The position numbers and the translations under genes are program-made. Shown here piece by piece: positions 35,688-45,071 of a stretch of DNA of 64,000 nucleotides. Position 1 is the stretch's first letter; every line of letters starts with the position of its first letter. The DNA is from Chania multitudinisentens RB-25 (GTDB lineage: Bacteria; Pseudomonadota; Gammaproteobacteria; Enterobacterales; Enterobacteriaceae). A model generated the notes under the pieces. That model searched no databases. It saw only the letters and a program-made list of their open reading frames with translations, and was not told where the DNA came from. The stretch lies in contig NZ_CP007044.2 of assembly GCF_000520015.2 (NCBI RefSeq), positions 4,402,001 through 4,466,000 on the forward strand, given 5' to 3'.

Positions 35688-36911
35688 ATGAAGGGATTCC
35701 CTCCGCTGATCAACACGTTGTTGGTAAGCTCGTTGGTATTGACTATTGGCCGCGGTGTTACGCTACCCTTTATCACCATCTATCTTACTGAACACTTTCA
35801 CCTGCTACCGAAAAGCGTGGGGATTATCCTTGGTATCAGCCTGACCATCGGCATTATCAGCAGTTTTTACGGCGGCTATCTGGTAGACCGCTTTAATAAA
35901 AATATTCTGATCCTATTCTCTATCCTGTTATTTTCCCTGAGTTTCTTTGCTATTCCCTGGCTCTCACGCCCAGAGGGCGTCGTTGCTGTATTGGCCATCC
36001 TGCATACGGCTTATGCCGTGCTCAGCATTGCTATCAAAGCCTGTTTTGCCAGTTGGCTGCCAGTAACGAAACGCATCAAGGCCTTTTCAATAAATTACAC
36101 GCTGGTTAACGTCGGTTGGGCCATTGGTTCATCGCTGGGTGTGATGGTCGCCGGTTACAGCCCCCTGCTCCCGTTCCATCTCTCCGGTGGATTGGCACTA
36201 CTGACGGTAGCCGTGTTGAGCTTCCGATTACGTAAGCAAACGCCATCACCAATTGCGGAGCCCAATGCCGCCCCAATAACTGTGCCTAATTTTCGCCAAA
36301 CGCTGGGGATTCTGCGTAACGATCGGCGGCTGATTTATTTCACCATCGGCAGTGCGTTAGGTGCCGTGGTGTTCGGCCAGTTCACCGGTTATCTGTCACA
36401 ATATCTCATCACCGTATCCGACGCCGAATTCGCCTATAAAATCATTGGGGTCGTGATGATCGTCAACGCCAGCATCGTGATCGCCCTGCAATACTTGCTC
36501 AGCCGAGGAATGCGCCAAGACAACATGCTGCGTTGGCTGATATTGGGTACTCTGTTCTTCGTACTGGGATTAATCGGTTTTTTGCTGGCTGGGCAATCGG
36601 TCTGGCTGTGGATAGTGGCGATGGCTATTTTCACGCTTGGGGAAATCATCGTGATCCCCGTTGAATATATGTTTATCGACTTTATCGCTCCAGCGCACCT
36701 GAAAGGCAGCTATTACGGCGTCCAAAGCCTCAGCAATCTGGGGGGCGCAATTAATCCGGTCATGTGTGGTTTCCTGTTGAGCTATACGCCACCGCCGGTG
36801 ATGTTTCTGGTGTTGATCGCTGCGGCTCTGTTCAGCCTGTGGTTCTTTTTCCTCGGTCACCGCTTAGCAGGGCAACACAGGCCGCTTTGCAGCCCCAACA
36901 ACGCGAAATAG
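35688..36911 (+). CDS. MFS transporter, YdeE-like
   Basis: 407 residues with 12 predicted spans and an MFS loop-2/3 signature region (GGYLVDRFNKN). N-terminal SSLVLTIGRGVTLPFITIYL and the later EIIVIPVEYMFIDFIAP match E. coli YdeE, a transporter implicated in dipeptide export. Substrate here is not known. It stands alone between the pilin and yohJ. Confidence 0.85.
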   Translation: MKGFPPLINTLLVSSLVLTIGRGVTLPFITIYLTEHFHLLPKSVGIILGISLTIGIISSFYGGYLVDRFNKNILILFSILLFSLSFFAIPWLSRPEGVVAVLAILHTAYAVLSIAIKACFASWLPVTKRIKAFSINYTLVNVGWAIGSSLGVMVAGYSPLLPFHLSGGLALLTVAVLSFRLRKQTPSPIAEPNAAPITVPNFRQTLGILRNDRRLIYFTIGSALGAVVFGQFTGYLSQYLITVSDAEFAYKIIGVVMIVNASIVIALQYLLSRGMRQDNMLRWLILGTLFFVLGLIGFLLAGQSVWLWIVAMAIFTLGEIIVIPVEYMFIDFIAPAHLKGSYYGVQSLSNLGGAINPVMCGFLLSYTPPPVMFLVLIAAALFSLWFFFLGHRLAGQHRPLCSPNNAK

Positions 36912-37069
36912 AGAAAGCACTACACTGAGAACATTCAGTTACCCAACGCTATGCTGCGGCCTTGTCAACGCTGCATCCTTATAGATCGACAGTGAATTGA
37001 TAAGGCATATGTGGCGTAGCTCACAGTTTAATTGTATGATGAATCCGTCACATTAAGCGGAAAGAGGCT

Positions 37070-37477
37070 ATGAACAACGTATTCATACTGTGCTGGAAAT
37101 ATATCAGGGCGCTGGCACTGATTTACCTCAGTCTATTTGCCGGGAATGTTATTGCATCACTGTTACCGATCACCATCCCCGGCAGCATTATTGGTATGCT
37201 GATCCTGTTTGTCCTGCTCTCATTACAAATCCTGCCCGCCAAATGGGTCAAACCCGGTTGCCAGCTGCTTATCCGCTATATGGTGTTGCTGTTTGTTCCC
37301 ATCAGCATCGGAGTCATGCAGTATTACGACCAGATTATCGACGATCTCGGCCCGCTGGTGGTGTCTTGCTTGCTCAGCACTCTACTGGTCTTTGTGGTGG
37401 TTGGTTACACTTCTCACTATTTCCACCGCGATCGCCCCCTCCCCGCTAAAGACCCAAACGCGGAGGATAAGCCATGA
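37070..37477 (+). CDS. yohJ: CidA/LrgA-family membrane protein YohJ
   Basis: 135 residues with four spans, UPF0299 family (SIIGMLILFVLLSLQILP is characteristic). Holin-like partner of YohK; possible roles in murein hydrolase or metabolite export control are drawn from LrgA/CidA relatives. AAGAGG precedes the ATG and it overlaps yohK by 4 nt. Same order as E. coli yohJ-yohK-cdd. Confidence 0.93.
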   Translation: MNNVFILCWKYIRALALIYLSLFAGNVIASLLPITIPGSIIGMLILFVLLSLQILPAKWVKPGCQLLIRYMVLLFVPISIGVMQYYDQIIDDLGPLVVSCLLSTLLVFVVVGYTSHYFHRDRPLPAKDPNAEDKP

Positions 37478-38169
37478 TCCACAATATCTGGTGGTCTTTG
37501 CCACTCACACTGGTGGTTTTCTACGGTGCGCGCAAATTAGCCCAGTGGTTGAACATGCCATTGCTGAATCCCTTGCTGGTTTCGATGGCGATCATCATTC
37601 CCTTCTTGCTGCTGACGGGCATTCCCTACCCATGCTATTTTCAGGGCAGCAAAGTCCTCAATGATCTATTACAGCCCGCGATTGTCGCGCTCGCTTACCC
37701 GCTTTACGAACAGCTTCACCAGATCCGCGCTCGTTGGAGATCGATCATTACCGTGTGTTTTATCGGCAGTATGACTGCCATGATCAGCGGGGGCGCTATC
37801 GCCTTGCTGATGGGGGCTAAACCGGATATTGCCGCATCAATTATGCCAAAATCAGTCACGACACCAATTGCCATGGCAGTAGCAGAATCCATTGGCGGCA
37901 TTCCCGCCATTAGCGCGGTGTGTGTGATTTTTGTCGGTATTTTGGGCTCTGTTTTCGGTCATACGCTATTTAATCTGCTAAAAATAAACACCCGTTCTGC
38001 ACGCGGTTTGGCAATGGGCACCGCATCGCACGCTTTGGGTACCGCACGCAGCGCGGAAATCGATTATCAGGAAGGGGCATTCAGCTCATTGGCGCTGGTT
38101 ATCTGTGGCATCATCACTTCTCTGATTGCACCGTTTCTCTTCCCAATATTGCTGCGTTTATTTGGCTGA
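37474..38169 (+). CDS. yohK: CidB/LrgB-family membrane protein YohK
   Basis: 231 residues with seven to eight spans; LrgB family segments PLLNPLLVSM, MPKSVTTPIAMAVAESIGG and GTASHALGTARSAEID. Translationally coupled to yohJ by an ATGA overlap. Relatives export small organic acids such as glycolate or pyruvate in plants and bacteria, so such a role is possible. Confidence 0.93.
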   Translation: MIHNIWWSLPLTLVVFYGARKLAQWLNMPLLNPLLVSMAIIIPFLLLTGIPYPCYFQGSKVLNDLLQPAIVALAYPLYEQLHQIRARWRSIITVCFIGSMTAMISGGAIALLMGAKPDIAASIMPKSVTTPIAMAVAESIGGIPAISAVCVIFVGILGSVFGHTLFNLLKINTRSARGLAMGTASHALGTARSAEIDYQEGAFSSLALVICGIITSLIAPFLFPILLRLFG

Positions 38170-38182
38170 CAGGGCTAATTTT

Positions 38183-38198
38183 TGCGACACATCACACA
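38183..38198 (+). promoter_or_regulatory. Possible CRP site upstream of cdd
   Basis: TGCGA-CACATC-ACACA fits the CRP pattern TGTGA-N6-TCACA at 8 of 10 positions, about 120 bp upstream of the cdd ATG. E. coli cdd is controlled by CRP and CytR, which supports the call by analogy. Confidence 0.4.
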
Positions 38199-38318
38199 AT
38201 TGATGTTTTCATTACATTAATTTCACCCATAAAAAGACTATATTCACACTTTGTTTTTGGGTTGATTGCCTAAGGCAGTCAAGATATGGGTATCCCTTTA
38301 CCTATAGAGAGATTTTCT

Positions 38319-39203
38319 ATGCACCCACGTTTTCACACTGCTTACAGCGAACTATCGGCAACATTGCAATCTGCCCTGCGGCCTTATTTTGACGCTCCCG
38401 GTTTCCCGGCTATGCTCACGGCCGAACAGCTGGAAACCATCAAACAATACAGCGGGTTGAGCGATGATGCTTTGGCCTTTGCCTTGCTGCCATTAGCTGC
38501 CGCCTGTTCGCTCACGCCGATTTCGCATTTCCACGTTGGGGCTATTGCACGCGGTGTCAGTGGCAATCTGTATTTTGGTGCCAATATGGAATTCAGCAAT
38601 GCCCCGCTGCAGCAAACCGTGCATGCCGAACAATGCGCCATCACGCATGCCTGGCTGCGCGGTGAGATCGGGTTAACCGCCATTACCGTCAACTACACTC
38701 CTTGTGGCCACTGCCGCCAGTTTATGAATGAGTTAAAAAGCGGAACCCGCTTGCAGATCCTGCTGCCAGAGCGCGCCCCGGCTACGCTGGGTGATTACCT
38801 GCCCGACGCCTTTGGGCCGAAAGATCTTGATATCAGCGAACGGCTAATGAGCCCGGTTGAGCACGGTTTCCAGCTCGCATCGGACGATACATTGGTAAAA
38901 GCTGCGCTGGCGGCGGCCAACCACAGCCATGCACCTTACAGCAAAGCACACAGCGGCGTGGCGCTGGAAGCGGAAGATGGCACCCTGTATGCGGGCCGTT
39001 ACGCAGAAAATGCCGCCTTCAACCCCAGCCTGCCACCGCTGCAAGCCGCCTTAATCCTGATGAATATCTCTGGCGGTAACTGTCAGAAAATCCATCGGGC
39101 GGTTTTAGTTGAGGCCAAGAATGCCACTCTGAGCCAGTGGGATGCCACCCGATCCACTCTGGCAACGCTGGGCTGCCAAAACGTTAGCCGGGTGACTTTT
39201 TAA
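38319..39203 (+). CDS. cdd: Cytidine deaminase
   Basis: 294 residues, the two-domain enterobacterial type. Deaminates cytidine and deoxycytidine for salvage. Zinc and catalytic residues in TVHAEQCAI (His, Glu) and NYTPCGHCRQF (two Cys); a degenerate second domain has SHAPYSKAHSGVAL. ATG 38319 (MHPRFHTAY) matches E. coli; the frame extends upstream without support. Confidence 0.97.
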   Translation: MHPRFHTAYSELSATLQSALRPYFDAPGFPAMLTAEQLETIKQYSGLSDDALAFALLPLAAACSLTPISHFHVGAIARGVSGNLYFGANMEFSNAPLQQTVHAEQCAITHAWLRGEIGLTAITVNYTPCGHCRQFMNELKSGTRLQILLPERAPATLGDYLPDAFGPKDLDISERLMSPVEHGFQLASDDTLVKAALAAANHSHAPYSKAHSGVALEAEDGTLYAGRYAENAAFNPSLPPLQAALILMNISGGNCQKIHRAVLVEAKNATLSQWDATRSTLATLGCQNVSRVTF

Positions 39204-39366
39204 TCCCACAGGCGGCAGCCAACGGTCGTTTACGTTAAGAAATCGTTTAACCGCCGATAAAAACATCAATTTGCGTTATAAACCCATAACAATTGCTGTA
39301 CATATTTTCCTGTTCTTTTAGGATCTACGGCGATAAAACTACCCGACACCGTTAAGAGCAAAATTG

Positions 39367-41064
39367 ATGGAACTTGAATACGAAAGCAAACGCCCTCTCT
39401 ACATCCCTTACGCTGGCCCGATTCTGCTGGAATTCCCGTTACTGAACAAAGGCAGCGCCTTCACTGAAGAAGAACGTAATCACTTCAACCTGCATGGTTT
39501 GTTGCCAGAAGCGGTGGAAACGATCGAAGAACAGGTAGAACGCGCTTACCGCCAATATCAGGACTTCAAAAACGACAACGACAAACACATTTACCTGCGC
39601 AACATTCAGGATACCAATGAAACCCTGTTCTATCGTCTATTAGATGAACACCTTAGCGAGATGATGCCCATCATCTATACCCCGACCGTGGGGGCCGCCT
39701 GTGAGCATTTCTCTGATATCTACCGCCGTGCACGCGGGTTGTTTATTTCCTACCCGAACCGTGAACATATCGACGATATGCTGCAAAATGCCACCAAACA
39801 AAACGTGAAGGTGATTGTGGTTACCGATGGTGAACGCATTCTCGGCCTGGGGGATCAGGGCATTGGTGGCATGGGCATCCCTATCGGCAAACTCTCGCTG
39901 TACACGGCCTGCGGTGGGATCAGCCCAGCATACACGCTGCCCGTGGTGTTGGATGTGGGAACCAATAATCCACAGCGCCTGAACGATCCGCTGTATATGG
40001 GCTGGCGCCACCCGCGTATTTCTGGTGATGAATATCATGCCTTTGTGGAAGAATTCATTCAGGCCGTCAAACGCCGCTGGCCAAACGTTTTGCTGCAATT
40101 CGAAGACTTTGCGCAAAACAATGCCACACCGCTGCTCAATCGTTATCGGGATGAAATCTGCTGCTTCAACGATGATATTCAAGGCACTGCGGCGGTCACT
40201 CTCGGCAGCCTGATCGCCGCCAGCCGCGCCGCAGGCAGCCAGTTACGCGATCAAATCGTCACCTTCCTCGGTGCAGGCTCCGCCGGTTGTGGCATCGCCG
40301 AGCAGATCATCGCCCAGATGAAATCCGAAGGGCTGAGTGAAGAAGAGGCCCGCGCGCGGGTGTTTATGGTTGATCGTTTTGGCCTGCTGACCGACCAACT
40401 GCCAAACCTGCTCGATTTCCAGAGCAAGCTGGTGCAAAAAAGTGAAAACCTGGAGGGATGGCAAGTGGAAAGCCAAGCGATCTCTCTGCTGGAAGTGGTA
40501 CGTAATGCCAAACCGACCATCCTGATCGGCGTTTCTGGTCAACCGGGGCTGTTCACCGAAGAGTTGATCCGCGAAATGCACAAACATTGCCCGCGCCCGA
40601 TCGTCATGCCGCTGTCCAACCCCACTTCCCGTGTGGAAGCGCGGCCAGAAGACATCATCAACTGGACGGACGGCGCTGCCCTGGTCGCCACTGGCAGCCC
40701 ATTCACCCCTGTCACTTACAAAGACCAACAGTTCCCCATCGCCCAATGCAACAACTCCTATATCTTCCCTGGTATTGGTTTGGGTGTGCTGGCTGCTGGT
40801 GCCACACGCGTGACCGATACCATGCTGATGGCCGCCAGCCGCGCACTGGCCGACTGTTCACCGTTGGCTGCCGACGGCCATGGTGCGTTGCTGCCAAATA
40901 TCGATGATATTCAAGGCGTTTCCAAATGTATCGCCATGGAAGTAGGTAAAGCTGCGCAGCTGCAAGGGGTTGCGGTAGTCACGTCAGAAGAAGCGTTGTC
41001 AAAAGCTATCGAACACAACTTCTGGCGCCCGCAATACCGTAGCTATAAACGCACCTCGTTCTGA
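39367..41064 (+). CDS. maeA: NAD-dependent malic enzyme
   Basis: 565 residues, the same as E. coli MaeA (SfcA). Oxidative decarboxylation of malate to pyruvate with NAD. Catalytic region IIYTPTVGAACEHF and GERILGLGDQGIGGMGI, and a Rossmann NAD loop FLGAGSAGCGIA. ATG 39367 follows a TTG codon; TTAAGAG lies upstream. Confidence 0.97.
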   Translation: MELEYESKRPLYIPYAGPILLEFPLLNKGSAFTEEERNHFNLHGLLPEAVETIEEQVERAYRQYQDFKNDNDKHIYLRNIQDTNETLFYRLLDEHLSEMMPIIYTPTVGAACEHFSDIYRRARGLFISYPNREHIDDMLQNATKQNVKVIVVTDGERILGLGDQGIGGMGIPIGKLSLYTACGGISPAYTLPVVLDVGTNNPQRLNDPLYMGWRHPRISGDEYHAFVEEFIQAVKRRWPNVLLQFEDFAQNNATPLLNRYRDEICCFNDDIQGTAAVTLGSLIAASRAAGSQLRDQIVTFLGAGSAGCGIAEQIIAQMKSEGLSEEEARARVFMVDRFGLLTDQLPNLLDFQSKLVQKSENLEGWQVESQAISLLEVVRNAKPTILIGVSGQPGLFTEELIREMHKHCPRPIVMPLSNPTSRVEARPEDIINWTDGAALVATGSPFTPVTYKDQQFPIAQCNNSYIFPGIGLGVLAAGATRVTDTMLMAASRALADCSPLAADGHGALLPNIDDIQGVSKCIAMEVGKAAQLQGVAVVTSEEALSKAIEHNFWRPQYRSYKRTSF

Positions 41065-41076
41065 AGTTTAAAAACC

Positions 41077-41097
41077 GGGGCATCTCATGCCCCTTTT
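41077..41097 (+). terminator. Rho-independent terminator of maeA
   Basis: GGGGCAT-CTC-ATGCCCC followed by TTTT, 12 bases beyond the maeA stop. Confidence 0.82.
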
Positions 41098-41227
41098 CCC
41101 CTTCCCGGTAAAAATGCCGAAAAATGCAGCGTAACAACGTCGCCAAACCCTGGATCGCTTGCGTCAACCAAGTAGGTAAAGTAGCCTTGAATCCTATTTT
41201 CTCCTATTGTGCGCGTAGGGCAACACT

Positions 41228-41974
41228 ATGTGGAAACGCCTGATAATTAGTCTGTTCATCATCACTGCGGTGTTGATGGTGGCAGCTATCGCGCTTGACC
41301 GCTGGATCAGTTGGAAAACTGCCCCTTACGTTTACGACGAACTGCAAGAATTGCCACATCGCCAGGTTGGTGTCGTGTTAGGTACTGCCAAATATTACCG
41401 AACCGGTGTGATCAACCAGTATTACCGCTACCGTATTCAGGGGGCAATTAATGCATATAACAGTGGGAGGGTGAAATACCTGCTGCTGAGTGGTGATAAC
41501 GCCCAGCAAAGTTACAATGAACCCATGACCATGCGCCGCGATTTGATCGCCGCTGGCGTCGCGCCAAGCGATATCGTGCTTGATTATGCCGGCTTCCGCA
41601 CTCTTGATTCCATCGTCCGCACACGCAAAGTATTCGACACCAACGATTTCACCATTATCACTCAGCGTTTCCACTGCGAACGTGCACTGTTTATCGCGCT
41701 ACATATGGGCATTCAGGCACAATGCTATGCGGTGCCGTCACCAAAAAACATGATGACGGTACGCGCCCGTGAGATTTTTGCCCGGTTGGGAGCGTTAACC
41801 GACCTGTATATCCTGAAACGTGAACCCCGCTTCCTCGGCCCGTTGATTCCAATTGCCTCAATGCACAATGTGCCAGAAGATGCCCAAGGCTACCCGGCGG
41901 TATCGCCAGAGCAACTGGTGGAATTGGAGCACAAACTGGCGGCGGAAAAGCAAAAAGCACTGCAAAAACCGTAA
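41228..41974 (+). CDS. sanA: Envelope barrier protein SanA
   Basis: 248 residues: one N-terminal membrane span (residues 5-25) and a DUF218 domain (VGVVLGTAKYYRTG, LLLSGDNAQQSYNEP, FTIITQRFHCERALFIA). In E. coli SanA contributes to vancomycin resistance at high temperature and envelope integrity. Follows cdd and maeA here; E. coli has cdd-sanA adjacent, so maeA is inserted between. A 7-bp hairpin (41975-41992) follows the stop at the junction with a convergent gene. Confidence 0.93.
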   Translation: MWKRLIISLFIITAVLMVAAIALDRWISWKTAPYVYDELQELPHRQVGVVLGTAKYYRTGVINQYYRYRIQGAINAYNSGRVKYLLLSGDNAQQSYNEPMTMRRDLIAAGVAPSDIVLDYAGFRTLDSIVRTRKVFDTNDFTIITQRFHCERALFIALHMGIQAQCYAVPSPKNMMTVRAREIFARLGALTDLYILKREPRFLGPLIPIASMHNVPEDAQGYPAVSPEQLVELEHKLAAEKQKALQKP

Positions 41975-41992
41975 GGCTGCTGCTAAGCAGCC
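41975..41992. terminator. Hairpin between sanA and the deacylase gene
   Basis: GGCTGCT-GCTA-AGCAGCC is a perfect 7-bp stem directly after the sanA stop and overlapping the last codons of the convergent gene. On the minus strand TTACGGTTTTT follows. Possibly a bidirectional terminator. Confidence 0.42.
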
Positions 41993-43101
41993 AAACCACC
42001 CCCACCCTCATAAGGCGTTTTCCCGGCGATTTTCGCGATCTCCGCGCCTAATGTCACAAAGGGTGCACGCCGGCTGGCATAGATCAGGCCACCGGCCTGG
42101 GCATACACTGCTGTTACCGTATCCGTAAGCGGATCGATAATTTCGGCCACAATTTCATTGGCCTCAACCCAATCCCCTGGCTGGCGCAGCAGTAGCAAGA
42201 TGCCACTGGCCGGTGCGCGGACTATTTCACCGGCAGCAAACGGCAGCATCACCGTTTCCCGTTCAGGCACCTTTGGCGCTTCCCCCGTTATCACCCCACA
42301 ATATTGCAGATAACGGTAAAGACGTTCCGCGTCTGCACTGGCCAACGCGTGGCTGACATCCTGTTGGCCGCGTAATTCCAGCGTGACGGCCATGCATCCC
42401 GGAGCAAACTGGTTCCACTCGCTCTGGCTTGCAGCTAACCGATGCCAAGGCAAACCACAAGCCTCATCAAATGAACCACCGCCGCTGTCCTGCGACAACA
42501 ACACCGTACCGATATCCATAAAACGCGCCAAAGTCTCTACCTGCTCACGATAGGCCGGATCGGCATACATATGCAAAATAGCCTGGTCATCGCAGTGCAG
42601 ATCCAACACGATATCCGCATCGCAAGCCAGCAACAGTAATTGCTGGCGCAGCGCGGCCACTTCAGTGCTGGCGGGCAAATCGTTAAGTGCTGCGACCATG
42701 GCATGGCGAATATATTGCCGGTAATCGGCAATATTAGAAAAAGACTGCGGCTGCAATCTGTTGCGGGCCAACTGCGCCAAATCAGGAAAGTCGCGGTTAA
42801 AATTGTTCCCACTGACCAGATCAAAACGGCCAATACCGCTGTTGAGCAACACCTGCGCCACTCCAGGAGGATTGGCAACCGGCACCACAATGATTTCCCC
42901 CTGGATTTCGTCATGCCGTTCCGCCTGGCACAACAATCTTTTAAGATAGTGCAGCACCAGCATTCCGGGCAGTTCATCAGCATGCAGGCCCGCCTGTAGG
43001 TAAATTTTCTTACCCACGCCGGGCTGGCCGAAATGAAAACTGGTTAATCGGCGCTGTCCGCCCAGCGCATGTTCAGGTAGGTTATGGTGATTAATTTTCA
43101 T
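41983..43101 (-). CDS. Succinylglutamate desuccinylase/aspartoacylase-family deacylase
   Basis: About 372 residues of the M14-like AstE/AspA family: zinc ligands in QAGLHADELPG (HxxE) and VLDLHCDD (His), substrate Arg/Asn in NNFNRDFPDL. The C-terminal part (about 285-372) is a biotinyl/lipoyl-like beta domain (VRAPASGILLLL) as in the wider COG3608 group. Such enzymes remove acyl groups from N-acylated amino acids or related compounds. It begins 14 nt from the divergent Lrp-type regulator and is beside an amino-acid transporter and a dimethylargininase, so it may process an N-acyl amino acid imported by that system. Specificity is unknown. Confidence 0.85.
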   Translation of the reverse strand: MKINHHNLPEHALGGQRRLTSFHFGQPGVGKKIYLQAGLHADELPGMLVLHYLKRLLCQAERHDEIQGEIIVVPVANPPGVAQVLLNSGIGRFDLVSGNNFNRDFPDLAQLARNRLQPQSFSNIADYRQYIRHAMVAALNDLPASTEVAALRQQLLLLACDADIVLDLHCDDQAILHMYADPAYREQVETLARFMDIGTVLLSQDSGGGSFDEACGLPWHRLAASQSEWNQFAPGCMAVTLELRGQQDVSHALASADAERLYRYLQYCGVITGEAPKVPERETVMLPFAAGEIVRAPASGILLLLRQPGDWVEANEIVAEIIDPLTDTVTAVYAQAGGLIYASRRAPFVTLGAEIAKIAGKTPYEGGGGLAA

Positions 43102-43115
43102 TGGACGTCCCATCT

Positions 43116-43571
43116 ATGGAAAAGAAAACGCGGCTTGACCGAATTGATAAAAAAATCCTTGAAATACTGCGCCACGATGGCCGTATTTCCTACCGTAAGC
43201 TGTCCGAGCAGGTTAACCTGACGCCCCGCCCCTGCCTGGAAAGAGTGCGGATACTGGAGCGCGCAGGCATTATCCGCGGCTACAGCACCCTGATTGAGCT
43301 ACCGGAGCCGGAACACGCGTTTGTGGTACAGGCGCAAATTGCGTTGGCCGACCACGGCCAATCACAAGCGGCGTTCGAACAGGAAATGCGCCATACGCCG
43401 GAGGTACTGGACTGCTGGCTGGTCAGCGGCAGTTTCGATTTTCTGGTGCGCATCGGCTGCCAAAGCATGGAGCACTACCGGCAGTTAGCCAATGCCTGGC
43501 TGACCAGCAAAAAATTCCGCGTAGACAAAATCATCACCCTGACCGAGCTACAGACCATCAAACGCGCCTGA
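43116..43571 (+). CDS. Lrp/AsnC-family transcriptional regulator
   Basis: About 151 residues: N-terminal winged helix (LDRIDKKILEILRHDGRISYRKLSEQ, split as IDKKILEILRHDGRISY and NLTPRPCLERVRILE) and a C-terminal RAM ligand domain (FDFLVRIGCQSMEHYRQL). ATG 43116 chosen; only 14 nt separate it from the divergent deacylase start, so it very likely controls that gene and its own expression in response to an amino acid. Likely local regulator of the neighbouring transport/catabolic genes. Confidence 0.92.
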   Translation: MEKKTRLDRIDKKILEILRHDGRISYRKLSEQVNLTPRPCLERVRILERAGIIRGYSTLIELPEPEHAFVVQAQIALADHGQSQAAFEQEMRHTPEVLDCWLVSGSFDFLVRIGCQSMEHYRQLANAWLTSKKFRVDKIITLTELQTIKRA

Positions 43572-43598
43572 TTCCCCCGCTGCGGCTTATCAGGCGCG
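43563..43598. terminator. 10-bp hairpin across two convergent gene ends
   Basis: CGCGCCTGAT and ATCAGGCGCG form a perfect 10-bp stem with a 16-nt loop. One arm carries the TGA of the Lrp-type gene and the other the TGA of the permease gene. No T-tract; it may end both transcripts or protect their 3' ends. Confidence 0.45.
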
Positions 43599-44312
43599 GC
43601 GGGCAAACGCCAGCCAACGCCGTTCAGCACGTGAAAACAGAAAAATCAGCACGAAGGTGCATACCATGTATAACGCCGCGGCCAGCAGGAATGGAATGAA
43701 CGGGGAATAGGTCGCTGCATAAAACGCCCGAGCCACGCCGGTGATATCCAACAGCGTCACCGTGCTGGCCAGAGAAGTCCCGTGCAGCAGAAACACCATT
43801 TCATTGTTCAATGCAGGAATACCACGCCGCAACGTCGCAGGCAGCACCAGGCGGCGGATAATCTGCCCGCTGCTCATGCCAAAAGCCTCCCCGGCAACCC
43901 ACTCCTGACGCGGGAAGGTCACCATCATGCCAGCCAGCAGTTCAGTCGCATAAGCACAGGCATTCAACACCAACGCTAACGTGGCGCAGAAGGTTGCATC
44001 GCGAAATAGCAGCCAGAACGGCTGGTCGTTCTGCCAGCCTAACTGCACCAGCTCAAACTGCGACAAACCATAATAAATCAGCATCAGTTGCAGATAGAGC
44101 GGCGTGCTACGAAAAAAATAGCTCACGCTGCGGATCAGCATCGACAACGGCCGCGGACCATAAACCTGCCCAACCGCCATAACCACCGCCAACGCCATAC
44201 CGGGTATGACCGAAAGTAAGAAGAGCTTGGCGGTCACCGCCAACCCGGTAATATCGTTCCCGTCACTCCACAAAAAAGTGGGTATTGTATCCAGTATTGT
44301 TTGCAAATTCAT
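43590..44312 (-). CDS. Amino acid ABC transporter permease, HisM-like
   Basis: 240 residues with about five spans and the EAA loop GEAFGMSSGQIIRRLVLP that docks the ATPase. Family of His/Glu/Gln/Arg permeases. Joined to the second permease by an ATGA overlap. No ATPase gene is found in the cluster, so the complex must borrow one (for example a HisP/ArtP-type ATPase) from elsewhere. Confidence 0.92.
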   Translation of the reverse strand: MNLQTILDTIPTFLWSDGNDITGLAVTAKLFLLSVIPGMALAVVMAVGQVYGPRPLSMLIRSVSYFFRSTPLYLQLMLIYYGLSQFELVQLGWQNDQPFWLLFRDATFCATLALVLNACAYATELLAGMMVTFPRQEWVAGEAFGMSSGQIIRRLVLPATLRRGIPALNNEMVFLLHGTSLASTVTLLDITGVARAFYAATYSPFIPFLLAAALYMVCTFVLIFLFSRAERRWLAFARRA

Positions 44313-45004
44313 GAGGATACCTCCCTGGCTGTTGAGGAGTACAGAGCATAACGCCGAGCCAGACGATTAAACAACCAGCCGGACAGCGCAGTAATCACCA
44401 TATAAATCACCGCCACCAGAAAATAGAACAAGAACGGCTTCTGAGTAGCACGCCCCGCTTGCTCGGCCAACCACACCATATCCTCCAGCCCCAGGATCGA
44501 TACCAACGCCGAGGCTTTCATCAGCCCCAGCCAGTTATTATTGATGCCAGGTATGGCGAAACTCAGCATCTGCGGCAACATCACGCGGCGAAATACCTGC
44601 CCAGGGCGCATGCCATAGGCCACCGCGGCTTCCAGTTGGCCATGTTCCACCGTCTGAAAAGCACCCCGGAACGTTTCGGTGTAATAAGCGCCAAACACAA
44701 AACCAATCGCCAATACGCCAGAGATAAAGGTATTGAAGCGCACCGGGCCAATCCCAAACACGCTGAGGAGGCCATTCACCAGCATTTCGCCACCGAAAAA
44801 CAGCAGCAACATGATAACCAGTTCAGGGATACCACGTACCAATGTGGTATAGCCGATCGACAACCAGCGTAACCAAGGTGGACCAAACAGCTTGATCACC
44901 GCATTGATCAGGCCAAGAACCACCGCCAACACCAGAGCCAACAACATCACACACAGCGATAACCCGGCCCCTTGCGCCAACAGCGGCAAATATTCGCTGA
45001 CCAT
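44309..45004 (-). CDS. Amino acid ABC transporter permease, HisQ-like
   Basis: 231 residues with about five spans and the EAA motif EAAVAYGMRPGQVFRRVMLP. YTTLVRGIPELVIMLLLFFG is the common N-terminal pattern of polar amino acid permeases. Pairs with the downstream HisM-like protein as a heterodimer. Follows the binding-protein gene by 67 bp. Confidence 0.93.
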   Translation of the reverse strand: MVSEYLPLLAQGAGLSLCVMLLALVLAVVLGLINAVIKLFGPPWLRWLSIGYTTLVRGIPELVIMLLLFFGGEMLVNGLLSVFGIGPVRFNTFISGVLAIGFVFGAYYTETFRGAFQTVEHGQLEAAVAYGMRPGQVFRRVMLPQMLSFAIPGINNNWLGLMKASALVSILGLEDMVWLAEQAGRATQKPFLFYFLVAVIYMVITALSGWLFNRLARRYALYSSTAREVSS

Positions 45005-45071
45005 CTGTGCCTCCGTAAGCCAACCGACTCACAGCGTCGAATTCAGGCCACCGCCAGCGGTGGCCAATCAC

